Both the position numbers and the translations under genes were made by a program. From Rhyacichthys aspro (Eukaryota > Chordata > Actinopteri > Gobiiformes > Rhyacichthyidae), in assembly GCA_036850595.1 (NCBI GenBank), contig CM072152.1:13349640-13413639 (forward strand): a DNA stretch of 64,000 nt, given 5' to 3'. Shown in pieces: positions 13,201 through 28,200 of this stretch. How positions within the stretch are numbered: the first letter of the stretch is position 1; the number at the start of each line of letters is the position of its first letter. Under the pieces are notes generated by a model that was not told the origin of the DNA, did no database searches, and worked only from the letters and a program-made list of their open reading frames with translations.

Positions 13201-16200
13201 CGCGGTCACCAGGTTGGAAAAACCTAATCTCTGCCGCGCCACTGTTGTCTTTAGGGCAATTTACCACATGATGTACTGTGGTAGCAGCCATTGAAGTTTG
13301 TTAATGTGGCTTTTACATTTTCAAAGCTCACGTTGATTAGCTTTGAACTTCAAATTTGGTCTTTGAGCACAAATGAGATGTAAATATGTGTCAATTTTTA
13401 CATTTTGCTGGTAACTAAAGCATTTTCTCAAAGAAGCACAATAAAATTCAACAATGACACGAAATCTATTTAGCGTATTAACTGAGTCCTCAATTTTGAA
13501 TGGATTAAAGAGGATGGGATACCAGAAAATGTCATCTCTGTTTGTTGCACAACCATTCCGTTTTTGGTTTTTTTTTTCAAATAGAAAGCATTTAATCCCG
13601 CTTTTTAAAAACTATATCTTCTACTACTTCAACTTGAGGCTTTTTCTCTCCTTTACCAGACAACACACATACACCAATCCAAGTTATGTCTACATTTAGA
13701 AAGCAGAGAAAGGCTGCACATAAAACTTTCACATAAAACAAGAAGCCTTAACATAACTACAAAAATAGCAGAGGAAAAAATGACAATTTTCAAAGCTGCA
13801 CCAGGACAGATTGCCTTCAAATACGTTCTGCTCTGAAGCTGTCCGGGGGCCTCACACTCACTTCTGTGTATACAGTAATATTTGACAGAGATCAAATAGC
13901 GTTTCACTTGTTTCCACTTGTTCAAGGAATTGTCTGTAAGGGAAATAGGGGATAAAACACCCACAACATCCGCTCCTAAGATCACACATTCCATCCTTAA
14001 ACACTGGTTTTGTTTCCCTCCTCCGTTCATAGGAAAACATATCTGCTTACAGAAGTAATTAGGTGAGAGGGCTCGAGCCTCACAGCTTCTATAAAACGAA
14101 TACCAGTGCTCCAAAATGGAGGCCAGCGAGGGGCGGGTGGACTTGCAGCACCTCATGAATTCTGCAATTTGCCGTCTGTTTCTGGGCTCTGAAAAATTCT
14201 TGGAAATGTCTTTTCCTGGATGATTTTATTGCACAAGAGTCTGTGTTTTTCTCCATGGCAACTGCATAACAGTGGAGCCCAAGTGGAGCCCAAGTAAGCT
14301 CTGACTCAACAAACAGAACTCCACAAAATAGTCATTTCTGCGCCAGGGTTTTCCCCCTCACACCGCTTTACTCCAGAGCTCGCCTTTAAAACTGAGGCCG
14401 AGTGATGGTAATGATCATGAAGGGAGACACATGCCGAGATTAATCAGAGCACTTGTGTGACATACTGCGAGAGGTATGTATGGACAATGGCCTCAGGTGG
14501 TGGGTTCAGCTCAGTGAGTCAGAGCCATGGAGAGTTCAGTACAGTAGGACACGCAGCTCAGGGGTCCTGGTGCGCGGAATGCAGGTTCGAAACACATACT
14601 CCGGACTGAGCATTACATAAAAGTCTGTTGTGGTGGGTTGAGTGGCACGGACTCAGGCGCTTTTCTGCTCTAATGTAGCCGCTGAAGGCAAAGCAGTCAG
14701 GGATTAGTGTAGCAGGCAGGCACAGGCCTGAGAGCAGACAGTCGTGTGGAGAACTGCGTAATCTTCACTTTCTGCCACACAGCAAATCTCCCAAACCTGC
14801 AGGATGTGCACTCACAAGATAACCTACCTAAACTTACACAGAAATATTTGTTGTTAAAAAAACAAGACAAAACCTTCTGCTGTCAACTGCAGCTTTTGTA
14901 TTTTTTAATTCATGAGTGTCATTGATATGAAGACAAAGTTATTTGAAGGAGACTGCAGGAGTTGTTGTCCTCCCACCACCTGTCCTTGAATCATACTCAT
15001 CACTTAGCACGCCAGAAGAGGATTTAGTTTGCTGCTTTCTTATTGGTGATCCGTCAATCTCCTTGTCTTGACTAGTTAAGACCATTCCTAAGAAATCAGG
15101 ACATGTCTGCTAAACTGTAACTTAAAACTGTGCTGCTACATTTGAGTTGTAGCTGCTGGAGGGCAGCTGTAGGCCTCTAAGCATGTGCGGCAGTCTTTGA
15201 GTCTTACAAGAATTTCACAAGAGGCTTTGCAAATATGCACAATCACACTAAATGATCCCATTTTAGTTGTGTATCAGGTCAGTGCAAAGGGGCACGTGTG
15301 CTGCCAGCGTTTCCCTGAGCCTGCCCTGCACTCGCTGTCTGCCTCAGAGTGAAGCAGAGGAGTATGCCACAGGGAGGGGAGGCCCTACACAGGAACTCAA
15401 TAATAACTTTCAGCAGTCTAGCCAGGAGGCTGGAAGCCCAGACTGCAGCTGTTCCCTCCTGTGCTCACTCCTCCCGCCGCTCAGCCCCAGCTCCTCCCCC
15501 CACCCCCCTCCTGCTGGCCTGTGTCTGCTCCACAGGACTGATGCATTCTGCAGACAGGCCAGCGCTCTTAAAGAGACACAGGCCACATTTTTATCCCCTG
15601 AATCACTGCAGTGGACCTAACCACCAAATCAAGAGCTAGAGTCCCTCATTTCCAGCTTCTCCATAAACTTTACCTCTTTCTGTTTAAGCCTGTGTGTCTG
15701 ACATGACGCAAACTGGAAGTGGATAAACAGGCAATGCAAGAGGCTCTCAGTGAAACTCTGGTGGGATTCTTTGACTGCGGCTCTCTTTGAACGTGCCTTT
15801 GATGCTTTCATTAAACTTTGTCAAGTGCAATCTGTGCTCTTGGCTTTGGTGGTGTATTTAAAAGCATTGTAAGCATTGTAATGATAATTTTTGGAGGTGT
15901 TCCAATAAAGTTAATAATAAGGACCTAGGAATGACGGAGCCACCACTGTGGGCGCTGCTATATAAATTGCCTGGGGTGTAACACTACACTACGCTGTGGT
16001 GTCTGCCCGAGTGTGAGAGAGACACATGGCACCAGTTTTAGTTCTGCATCCACTACTTTATCTGCATCAGTGGGCTTTAAAAGTCAAAGGTTGTCTTCCA
16101 TGTGCAAAATGTGTGCTGCCAATTTAAATGCCCGATCAGATGTGTGTAAAAGCCAGTTCGTCATGTTGACTGGTCGAACGGCGCATGAACAGTGTGTGAC

Positions 16201-19200
16201 TGCCGAGCTCTATACCACAGCGAGGAAACGATTAAAAATTTAATAGAGTTGAGTGACACAGAAACCTACAAGGGCGTGCCTGCCAAACACACTCTCATTC
16301 TTTAGCTGTCAGCAGTTTTCTCTCTTCATATACCAGCCACATTCAAATGGCCAAGGGTCTAGAAACCAACGAAATGAGCGACGCCAGAAAGAGGGCAGAA
16401 TTCCTCATAAAACAACCCTTTACTCTTATTTTACACACACAACAAAAGTGTGAGTACATTTCATGTCATTATCGTCTTGAAAGTCTACTAAACACTATTG
16501 ACAAAAGCATCTCGAAGAGCTAAAGGGTTAAGATATCGAGGCTGCAGCATAACAAAAGATGAAATCTCTATGGGAGGTATCAGTGCCAGAGTCAGCAAAG
16601 CAGCCCAGCCTCTGCAATGATAACCCCATTCTGGAAAACCTATAAGCTGAGCATCTAGTTTCAGATGGACAAGCCAGCTTTAAAAACTGGGAAAGACATC
16701 CAGCTGAACATATCTTTGACTCTCATGAGTGTCTTCATAACTGAAGAAAAGCCTCCCTGGGCTCAGAATTTCAGCATTTTCACGGCTTAACAGCACTGTT
16801 ATTCCCACGCAAATGTGATGCACAAACAAAATCAAACCTCCTGACTTTGAGACTGAACTAAAAGACAAATTTGTTTCTAGTCGCACAAAACAACTTAATG
16901 ATCATTACTGTGTGGTCACTGGTGTACTTTGAGATGGTGACACATACCCAAACAACACCAAGCCATTGAATCATAAGTGTTTACAGAGCCACAACTCTGC
17001 ACCATCTGCAGGACTCTGTCTGATCTTCAAAATGGCACAAGGGGACACCACAATCTTGTCTAATCAGTAAATCAATGTTAAAATCCTCTTCCCAAAATAT
17101 ATCTTTATCTGCATGAGCGGTGAGAACAGCTTCAGCGGTGAGGTCCTCTCCTTTGCCCTCAAACCCTGAACTAGCCGTCACCTCCTTCACCTTACAAGGC
17201 AGATGCAGTATGAAAAAAGGCAATGAACTTCTGACCTGTCATTCAGACAAGCAGAGGAAGCTCTGCAGCTCAGGGGCAACCAGAGTCCACCATCCACTCT
17301 GTCTCTCAATGTCTCGCCCTACCATCCCATAAACCCCCACTAAAAACCTCCAGCTTCTCTTTTTATGGCTGCCAGATGGCGGGGAGGCCTCCGTGCCTCT
17401 GGACTTGCCTCTCTAGTCTAGTAAAACCAGTTGACCTCAGCAACATAAAAACTGCTATTTATGAAAAGGCTTGGAACAAAACACACAAACATCCTGCCAC
17501 TGAGACAATCAAACACCATCTCATCTCCCAAAGAGCACTTTTACAAGATGAGAGTGAGAGGCACACGGCAGTTTGTATGGCTCAACGGTGGCGCTGCAGT
17601 CCAGATGTAGCGACTACACCCAGGTACATTGTTTCTGAGTGAAGGGGTTTCATTTGCGTGCCTTGGGTGTGAGCATAGGACTTTGGCAGCGCCTACACTT
17701 CTCCCTGAGAAACAGAGAAGCAAAACAAACAGAGCTGTCTGTTTCAGGTCGAAGCTGAACCACTCGACCACAGTCTGGCCTGCGGTTCACAACACACTGT
17801 TCCAGCTCTGACTTCACCGAAAACAAACACCTCTGTCCACTTTGGCCAGGGCAAGAGAGAGCTTTAGATTTGTAGTCCATTAACACATCCTCTCACTGCC
17901 TCGCGCAGACAACAGTGTTTTCACTACGTTCTTTTCTGTCGCTTGTCACTTGTGTAGGAGTTGTGCCCTTTGGCGGCATGCTGCGAGTGATTCCAAGCTT
18001 CCAGAGTTGTGTGGGAAAGAGGGTTAAAGGGACACAGATTGCCTCATTATAAAAGAGCAGTCAAATCAATGGTTTCCTTTTACTGCAAATCAATTAAAGC
18101 GATTATATGCTCTCCCAATAACAATAATTTCTCCCACCTCGACTCAAGCCCCCCTTTCCCTCTCCTTTCCTTTATTTGTTCTTTCAGTTGGAATCTACCA
18201 TTTATGTCCTGCAATTCAACCTGACCTCTTGGCAACCCCTGGCATGGCTGCCTAAGCCATTAGGTAGCTGCAACTGCGGGTTATTAGTGTGATAAAAGTT
18301 TACTGTCCCTCCAGCCGCTCTGCATGGCTGCTGTTTAACGCCTCTAAGGAGAGGGTCTTTGGGACTGTTCATGCTGGACCGAGGCAGAGTAGGCACAGGG
18401 GCATTTGGTCATTGGGGCAACACACAAACAGCACAAGTATTTTTAAAATGTTAATGCTTTATTCAGGCTTACTTCTTCACAACTAAAGCTGTGTGAGTCT
18501 GGTTTAAAAAGAAATGAATGTTGGATTTTAGATGGACATTAGAGATAACTCCTGGGCTAAAACATTTGTCTTGAGGCCTACAATTGCTTCATGATAACTT
18601 TATTTTTCAGCTCAAAAGCACAGAGTTTCAGTCAGTGCTGATTTGATGAAAAAGTTACAAAACATAAAGGCTATAAAACCTAAAGTAATCATGTAACATT
18701 ATTGCATTATCCACAAACCATTTTTCCACAAAATGCGACACTTTGTGGACTTTGTGTTTTTGTGGTTGAATAAAAATCATGAAATGACAACAGAGCCATT
18801 AGATAAATGTTTAATGTCACCAATTTGAGAGAAAATGAAAATGCCATGTGCTAACTGAAGCTTTCTCCCAACAATGTAAACAACTGTGAATTGCAACTGC
18901 AACTTTCAAATGATCTGTTCAGTTTATTGTCTGGGGTCATCTCTGACTTTGAATGCAGAAAAGCAAACCCCTCCTAAGAAGAACTACAAAGTGTCTCTAG
19001 CCCCAGCCCAGAAGTAGCATAGTTCATCTGGGTGGAAAGGGGGTAATAGTAAGAAGCAAAGTAGCCCACATCCAAGTAAGTCAGAAAGATGAATCAAACT
19101 GGAGCATCCCCAGTGCGTCGGCTTTGTGGAAATATGTAGACAAGAGGGCTAGGGGGTGGTGGTTGTCTGTGCAATGTTTTCTCCTGTGCGGCATAAGTTG

Positions 19201-22200
19201 TGGGCAGCCGAGCTAACTGCAGCCTCAGCACTTCTCTCCATATTCTCTAGTTTCAAGCCAAGAGAGGGGGAGAACAAAGGCAGGGAGCTAAAGCTGCTGC
19301 AGAGGTAATGAGGACAGAGGCGCGCAGTACAGGACTCTGTGTGTGTGTGTGCCCTCAATAACGAGCGCTGCTGCAGTGTATGATGGAGCCCGTTGGACAG
19401 TACGAATAAAAATCCATGCAGCTGTTCTGTTCCTAGCAGCCTGTATGTCCCAGTCACAGACGGCAATAAGCAGCCGACACAGCCCACCCCTTTTTACACT
19501 GCAGCTCTGTCTACCACAAAATGGAAACCACAGTGTGACTGGAATTTGCTTGGAGACACTTTGAGATCCACAAAGGGAGACTGTAAAACTGTTTATTTCA
19601 TTGAGATACTTGGAAGGACAAATTATCTAACTGTGGAGAGATGTTTGTTAACTGCTGCAGTCGTTGGAAATTTGATCATGATTTTAAAAGTTGTAAAAGA
19701 CTAGAGAAATCTTTCAGTGGAAATGCCCATAAAAGAGAACTAAACTAATTATTCATTCATTCAAAACAGAACCTAATAATTCAGTGTCAAGAAATGGATG
19801 TGTCAGATGGCAGAGCTCCGTTTTCGTCAATGACACAAGCAAAAGTTTTGCCGAGAACAAACCGTATGAATTGTGGTGTGAAGTGTTTGGAAAGACTTAC
19901 ACAGAATTGAGGAAATCCATGTTATTGCAAATGGAGAATCCCAATTAAATTTGAAGACACACCCTTTATCCAGAGCATGTGCCAAGCTCTGTGCCAAGGC
20001 TGCTTTAGTCTACCACTTCACTAACATGATTAATAGGGTAAAGTGTGAAAAGGGAAGAATTTGACTGCAAAAATAAACCTGGAAGGAGAGAAGGGAAAGC
20101 TGCAAAGAAAAACCCCACATCTTTCCAGGATTGGTATTCATTACCCACTTAATATCTTTCTGTAAGCCCAAACAATGCTTGGTCCTTTTTGCAATTTCAA
20201 AGTGTAATAAATTCTTAGCTGGTTCTGCAAGGACCCTACCTTATAAAAGACTAAACTGAAGAAGAATCTCATTATAGTAGTTACACGCCTCAATAAAATA
20301 TTCAAACATGATTGCATTCTTTAAAATTTGAAATATGAGGCTTTTTTACAGACGAGCCAACTTGGCAGCCCTTGGCTGTAAAGTTATGTGTCAAAGCTGG
20401 TCCATGCCAGCCCCACCCCATTAGGTCCAAACCCTTCACATCATGTGTTTCCACTTTGCCGATAGGGTGGAAATGACCTCAACGCAGTAAAAGATGACAG
20501 GGGTGCGAGCGCTGTTCACCAGATGTGAGTGGAGAGAGGCGGAATAGGAGAGAAAACCATTCGCCTGAAGAATTTACTGCAAACCCCCGAGGAGCCCTGT
20601 GATTGAGGGTTCAAGTCGAGCTCCAGAGGTTCCTGGTGTATCTCAGTGGCACGTCCCCTCTCGGCCTGTTCCACACAAACACATGCACAGAGTCATGCAA
20701 GTCCACAACGGTCCGCAAAAACCCCACTGTCATTCCACTGCACCTGCCAGCAACACAAAAGCCACTTCCTCCAACTGTCCTGTCAAGCTCCTTTATCCCA
20801 GCAAGAACAGCCTGCACCACAACAAAGGCCCAAAAATTAGGGAGCTGCACTGATGATAGAGCGACTAATCTCTTTGGAGCTGCTCATTATATCGCCACTG
20901 TGTACTGTGTGTACACTGTGTTGAGCAGCTGAAAGGCCTGAATTAAATATGGACATGCAGAGATGGCCATCTTTGTGAAGATGAGTGCACCAACAATGGG
21001 CTGCCATTACCTCTGGAATAATTCATACATTCCATATGGGACTGATGCCCTGATCACATTATCATTGCATTTGGTTTCACACATTTGACTAATACAAGGT
21101 TACAAGTGAATTGATTGTCCCCAAAATGTGTGTTTGTTGACTGTATGGACATATTTTTCTTCAAGCTGTCATGTACAGTAAATGTCACATGGCAGCACGT
21201 CACAGCATGTCTTGAGTCCATTGCTAAAAGGTCAAGTGACCTTCAGTAAAGCTCAAGTTATTGAGAGCCTAGGAAGAGGTGATTACCGAGTTTTTGATGA
21301 TAATCTGTAAAGCAGCTTGCCATTTTTTAGGATGTGCAAGCTGGTATCATCTCTTGGCGGCAACCAAACAAGGCTTAAGACACAAGTCTTCTAATAGTCT
21401 TCTCATTATAGGATAAAGGGTGGGCCTGCTCTATTTCAGGCCATGGCTGTCTGTGTCTGCACTTGTTGACGGCTGCAAAAAAAGCCAGATGCTTGTCAGC
21501 GCCACAAGGAAAGGGGGCAGCCAATTTAGTGACATCAGCGCGGGGTCACTTTTGTTACTGGTAGACACCTGCATAAAGGGTAAGGCGAGGGGGGGTCAGT
21601 GGCATTGCAAGAGGTATACGCAGCTTGTGAACAGCCATGGCCCATCTGCACAGCCCTCTCCAAATGTACAGACAGCTCTAGTGATACAGAGAGAGCAGCA
21701 TGAAGAGCAGGGTGGGGCAAGCAGCAAACTCAGCAGCACACACTGCTTTTGAATGAGGCTATAAACACGACTAATAAGGTCAGAGAGGAAAAGGGCCCAC
21801 CTGACCAGATGATGCGCTGAGGAGAGTGCAAATAGTGACCATGACAGATCCTGCGGTGACTGTAACTCTGAATAAATAACTTTCTCCCTTACTGCAATAG
21901 AGTCTGCTAGGACAGCTGTGTTGAATTCATTTGATACGGGTGCCTGCTGACAATGCTGCACTGCTCTGTCTCCGCAAGGAAGCATGTCGAGCTGCTCTGA
22001 AGAGCACACAGGGGATTGGAGTTTTTTTCAGTCGCACAGAATAATTGTTCTGCTACAACCCAAAGCTATGACCTCTGTGAGCTAAGAGAAACAAATGGAG
22101 TGGGTTTCGCAGTTTGAACCTCTACAGAATATCTGCATTTTGTCAAAAGTGTACTGCTCTTTGATTTGAATTTAAAAAATGCACTGTCCTGGTCAGCGCT

Positions 22201-25200
22201 GCGGCAGATAATAACGAGTCCCATACAAAAGGAGAGCAATGAAAATGTGGATCCCACTCAATTGTTCATCAAACAGGCTCTTGAAATGAATATATAAAAA
22301 GACGAGAGGTTGGGTTTTAGGTCATCTTGACAAAAGTATATCTACAACATCTGCCATGTTAAAATTGCATTCTTAAAGTGCATCCTCACCAGCTGAGGCC
22401 CACACCGAAAAAAATTAAATTTTTATTTTTATTTTTTGTAATATTTTTTAACACAAAAAATGGTTACTGACTGAATGAGTTTAAGCTCTGCCACATTTCA
22501 TTTAACTGTGAACACACTTCCCTTCGTCAAAATCATAAATGCCACAATAAACTTTTTTCTTGCTAGTTTAAATAATTCATGTTTTTTTTTTAATTATTAT
22601 ATTTCAAATATATCTGTATCTGTATTTGATGGACAGTGAGTATTTGTCTCTACGTTAAACTAAGCTGTGCAGCCCTCTCATCCATGGAGCAGTGGAACAT
22701 GTGCGGCGTATGTAGGCCAGTCTGATCCGGCATGTGCTCACTCCAGTGGAGGTGGAGATCTAAGTATAATGCATCGTGAGGGGGAGTGCTGTAGGAGATC
22801 TCAGCGGAGGAGAGACTGTGTGTGCTTACAGTGCGCGTCCTACAGGCTTGAAGGGGTGCCAAAAGGAGGAGGTGAGCGATGGTGGCGGGGCTGGGGGGAA
22901 GTGTCAGACAAGGAGGGCAAGCTTTATTCAGCGCTAACCTGTGGGAGACGTGCACTGGAGGAGGATGTGGTCTTAGAGAGGAAACCGGAGAGGTCTAGTC
23001 ACAACGTAGAGGTCATGCTCAAAGAGGACGGCCGGTGAATGGATGAGTACGAGGTCTAACGCCGTACAAATGTGTGTGTCTCTCTGTCTGTTCTGGCGTT
23101 TCTTTGAGCCCACCAGCCAGCCAGAGAGCACCAAGTTCTTATTTAGCACAGAAAGAGGAGCTCTGCTTAGCAACCACAGCCGCCCTCCAATCACAGGCGT
23201 ACGGCGCAGACTCATACGGAGGACGAGTCCTTTTTGAGCAAGGCCTCCAAATGTTTAGGTACCTGCCCACGCGCCAAACATCTACAAAATACGCCTGAAA
23301 AAAATTATTTCAAAAATCATCGCCGAGCTCAAGCAAACAGATAGACAAAAGTCAATTCGCGCTCGAGCGTCTCCTCACCGTCTTGTGAACTCTCCAGTAA
23401 ATTCAAAGTTAATCTAAACCAACCTAATCCTAAAATAAATTATGCATATCCCAAAGAGCATGGGAGTCGCACAAATCCTTAAAACATTCACTCTCCCCTT
23501 TTCCCTCACAGACACATACTGCACAACCACTTGGCACAGCACCGTTAGCGCGCTGAACTGATACCGACTACGATTACGATCTGCTAGTCATCAAAAACAG
23601 GAGGCACGGACACGATTTGGACCAAATACTGTCTGAACGCCGCGCAGTCTGTTTGGTTTAGCTGCGTGAGCTAATCCTCCTGATAGCTTTGGAGGTGGTC
23701 GGTGGGCGGATTGTAGGCGAGAGCAGCATGCCGATTTGTCATATGGCACCAGCAGGGCATACTTCTGGTCTGGCTGGAGCACCATTAGCACATCTCCAAT
23801 GTGGTCTAACAGTTATGTTGCAAAGAACTGTGGGTCATTAAAGACAAACAGACAGAAAGACCCTCTAATGGGATAAATGAACCCAATCATCCTGGTGTTG
23901 TTTTCTCGACAGAAGTATCACCAGAAAGGCAATTGGTTTGATTGCACTGTTGGTCTCTTCATATAATCTATTCCCCCCAAGATATCTTATTCATGCTCTA
24001 ATTAGAAAATTCCAGAGGGACTGGTTATAAATTGCGAGCATGCTTTGAATGGGCTTTGAAAGGTGGAGCTATGATGTACTGTAAGACATATAATATGTCT
24101 GAGTCGATTTGTTGCAGCCAGGACTGTCGGAGAGACGATGACGGTTTTGATGTGCACTGTGGTCTCTGCATTCCAGGAGTTATGTAGGATTATCAGAGTT
24201 TAAAGCCCCTGACTGCAGCAGCTTAGTCGCTCAGCCAACAGCGGATGCAGACTCCAGGATTTCCTGTAGTCTCTGTACCAGATGGGCCTGACTCTTAATC
24301 ACAGAGCCTGAAATCAGGAGGTGATCGAGGAGGAATTGATGATGATTGTGGAATAACACTAACCCAATACAGGCATCTGTTCTGCAACTAACCCAGCAAC
24401 TGTCTGGCTCAGCGAATGCGGACGTCACTGCCAGCGCTCATCATCTCCCATCAACACTAATAATCCTCCTTATCACTTATGACTTCTACAAGACATCTCT
24501 CCCAAAAATCACACCACACTGTCACCCAGAGTCATACGGAGACGGGAAATAAATCATTGATAACATGAAATTATACACAAATATAGACATTACAGCAGTT
24601 TGGCAGGTGTTTGTGTTTAAAGCTGCATTTGCATTTGGTCAATGAGACAAGTGAAAATGCGTGTTAAGGTGGGTACGTCTTAATTTTAAGCATGAATTAT
24701 AAAACTGATATATAAGGTCTAATTATATATCCATGATTTGCATAGACATAGGCCTGTACATTACATATTTATGCTATTTGTGCTGCTAAACCCTAACATT
24801 TTTTACTTTGTGGAAAAACCAAGACTTATCCTGCCTGATTTATAGCATATGTAATCTTTGATGCTCAGATTAAGTCTTGTGATATAAATTTTGTCACTGT
24901 TAGAATGAACTTGCTGAAATGAAAAGACATTGGCTTGGACAGAGCCTAACTGTTATAATTAAAATTAATTAAAATATGAAATTGCAAACACTGCTATGCA
25001 CGTTTTTACGCACACACCATACAATAACTTTTGGTAGAATAATGAATTAGCGTGATGGTATTATCTCATTATGGCTGTCTATAAAGACTATTGAATCAAG
25101 GCCCAGCTCTCCCTCCATCAGACATGCAGACACCACTCCAGGCTCCAATCTGTCTTTGGGCTTATAACCAGGAAACCAATGACATGGCAAACTCACACAC

Positions 25201-28200
25201 ACTGATTTCCCACCCTGGGAGTGGCAGTAGGTTGCAGACCTATTTCTGCACAGTACCTAAAGAAACATGTCTCAAACAAAGAGAAATGGCCGCACTTCAC
25301 AGCCTCTGAAAGATCGGGCTTCAAACAAAGGAGGCGGCAGGTCTTGGGCACACATCACCCGTGACAGAAACCCAGCTGACACCCTTTTAACATGGGGTCA
25401 CCCCTGGTAGAACAGAGGCTGAGACCCCTGGGACATCCTGACACCCCTTTGCCTTGAAACTACGTCCCCCGCTCCGGACAAACGCTTTGTCCAGTGGTGG
25501 CTGCGGAGACGAGGTGGTGATCTTCTGAGGGGCTGGTCAGTGGGGACTTGACTGTCGGGGAAGGGGGTTGGGTCCTGATGACTGACCTCTATTGCATCTA
25601 AACAGAAAAGTTTAAGCACCACACTCTAAACTAACACACAAGCATTTATACATTTTGAATTGAGCTCAGTGTGTTTATATCTGGGCATGTGGGTGGTTTG
25701 ATTCTAGTTGGCTGGGTCAGTGCTGAGCAGACAGGCCCATCAAGAAGCAGAGAGATGCACCATGTCAGCTTTCAGGGCCTCCCAGAGGTCAGCAGACAGA
25801 TGGGAATGGAAATGAGCCGGCAGTGAGCTCATTTTAATCTGGACCGCACAGCTGATCCAGTCATTACACTCCCCTGTTTACATGCAAACACGCTTGTATC
25901 CACGGCATACGTGTATACATACATGCCGCCACTGGAGGGAGAATATAGCATAAAGATTTGTTTTTACATTTAATAGCAGTTAATATCTAAAAGCACAGCC
26001 CTTCATTCCTGGACACACATTTGATTGCTCTGCAGCAGATTTGAGGCTAATTTCATAGAGTGAACAGAACAATGGGATGAGAAATGGCATAAATTGGCCT
26101 CAGCTGAATGGCTTTAATATCCATTCCATTAAAGAGGGTCCACACAGTCCTCCTGAGTCCTGTTCAAGTCTCCACTCAGTCAGATGATAGATTACGCTGC
26201 CCTCACTTCTTTACAGTTAATGCTTAAAACTATTTGACTTCGGATTGAAAAGAAAAACAAGCTTTTGCAAGTCTCCAATCCTCTTTGTTCAAAATGTTCT
26301 TGCTAATCTGAAAAGTTCACATGAACGCGTGAACGCTGACACAGTACCAGTTTGGGATTGCCACAAAATGGCTTTTCATTTCAATCAAGCTGCATTTGAG
26401 GGCAATGTTTGTTATCAGTCCACTGTATATCCCTCGCTTCTTTATCAGACAGCCATCTGGTCAGTGCGCCGGACACGAGGGCGTCCGATTGGATGGTGTG
26501 AAAAGAATGGGGGAAGGCTGGGTCAGTGTCTTTGGGGAGAGGTCAGGGGTTACGGCCCTTTGACAATACATGTCAAGGCCTGGCTCACAGACTCTGCATC
26601 ATCTGAATGAGAGTCTGCAGCCTCTTTTCTGCAATCTGCCCTCGCTGCACATTTAGGATAAAGCCCAAATGACCAAATGCCTGGATGTGATGCAGAACAG
26701 ACACAATGCTTCACAGGACTCTTCCCCCTTTTGGAATCAAATCCACCTTTTGAGTATTTCAAACACTTTCACTACAAAACTACTGCAAAGACACAGTCTC
26801 CATTAGCAATCATGAATCTCCTCAGCATGTGCTTGTGACTGCTGTGTGTGTCCAAGGGCCATTGTGAGATAGGAGTCTAGACAGATGATAGGGGCTCTCT
26901 CTTATTAATAAAACACTGTGACATCAGAGGGAGGCTGAGGCAGACTGATAACATTGAGTTTTTGTTTCAGAGGTAAGGTGAGCCAAGCCCAGTCTGTGAG
27001 CCACCGTCCAGCCTTTCAGCAGCTCGGGCTGTCAGCCTGATGTATGGGGGGTGCCGGTGTGCAGCTCCCCGAGGACCAGGCCTGTCTGCTAACTGGGACA
27101 CAACTGACAGTGAACCGCAGCAAACATGCACTGCCCCCTCTCCGCCGTGCTCCCCCCATGATGCTCAGCTCTGTGTAGATCACAAACGCCCAAAGACTGT
27201 CAGCCACTACTGGGATGAGCACTTTGGAAAATATATAACTCGGGTTATACATCTATGCATCAGGACCTCCTGGCTGCAGAAATTAGCCACAGGTGTATTT
27301 CACCAACACACTGTACAATGGTTTGTCAAGGGTCTGGGTCAAGAAACATCAAATAAATCATGCCTCCATCCTAAGCATGATTATAAATCAGAAATCAAAG
27401 AGACTCAACACAGACTCTGCTGCACCTCATCTGTCCACAGCCACAGTCTAGACACTAACACTGAAAAACTGGATCTTCATTCTTTTCCTTAATTATATGA
27501 ACTTTATCTCCAACTGTTTGCTGATATTTATTTGATTACACTCAAATGACTTTTTGCTGTGTTGGCTTGTATGGCACAGATCTTTCTGTCTCCTTCTATT
27601 ACAGCATTATCAGCTCAAACAAGTTCCTATTATTCATTCCCTGAGTTTTTTGGTTGAATTTCAGTGCTTCCTCATCACGTCCTGCCCAGACTGGTCCAGT
27701 ACCAGATGACTTGTCCACTCATTAGCGGAGTCCCACACAACAGCTGCTCTGTGACGGAGGAACAGCCACCTCGTCTCTGGCTCCTTTGTCCGTTCCAAAC
27801 ATCTCTGACCCGTGTGAGTGGCCTGGGACAGCATCACACACCCCCACAGCCACACAGCCACACTGCACATCTCACCCTCACCAACATTCATTTCCATATC
27901 CCAAACCTCATTAAACCTTATCCTCATCCCCACCTTGCACCACGGTTCAACCCCCCTGCCCCCTCTGCTCTCACACACCAATAAAACATATCATCAGGGT
28001 TCATTTATCATGGGGCTGATGCCCTTGGGTAACCCTGGGGGGCTGGGGTTGATGGGAACTTTGAGAAAGAGAGGATGAGCACAGACATATATGAGGTGAA
28101 TGTGACTGTATGAGGTGTTTGAAAGGAGCTGTGACAAGACACATGGTTTTGCATTAGGACACTGTAGGGAGTGCCTAATATAAATAAAAACACTTGGAAC

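Noticed and set aside
13653..14156. 167-codon minus-strand frame in ski intron 1
   Set aside because: No family resemblance, odd Cys-rich composition, and it lies deep in an intron without supporting splice sites.
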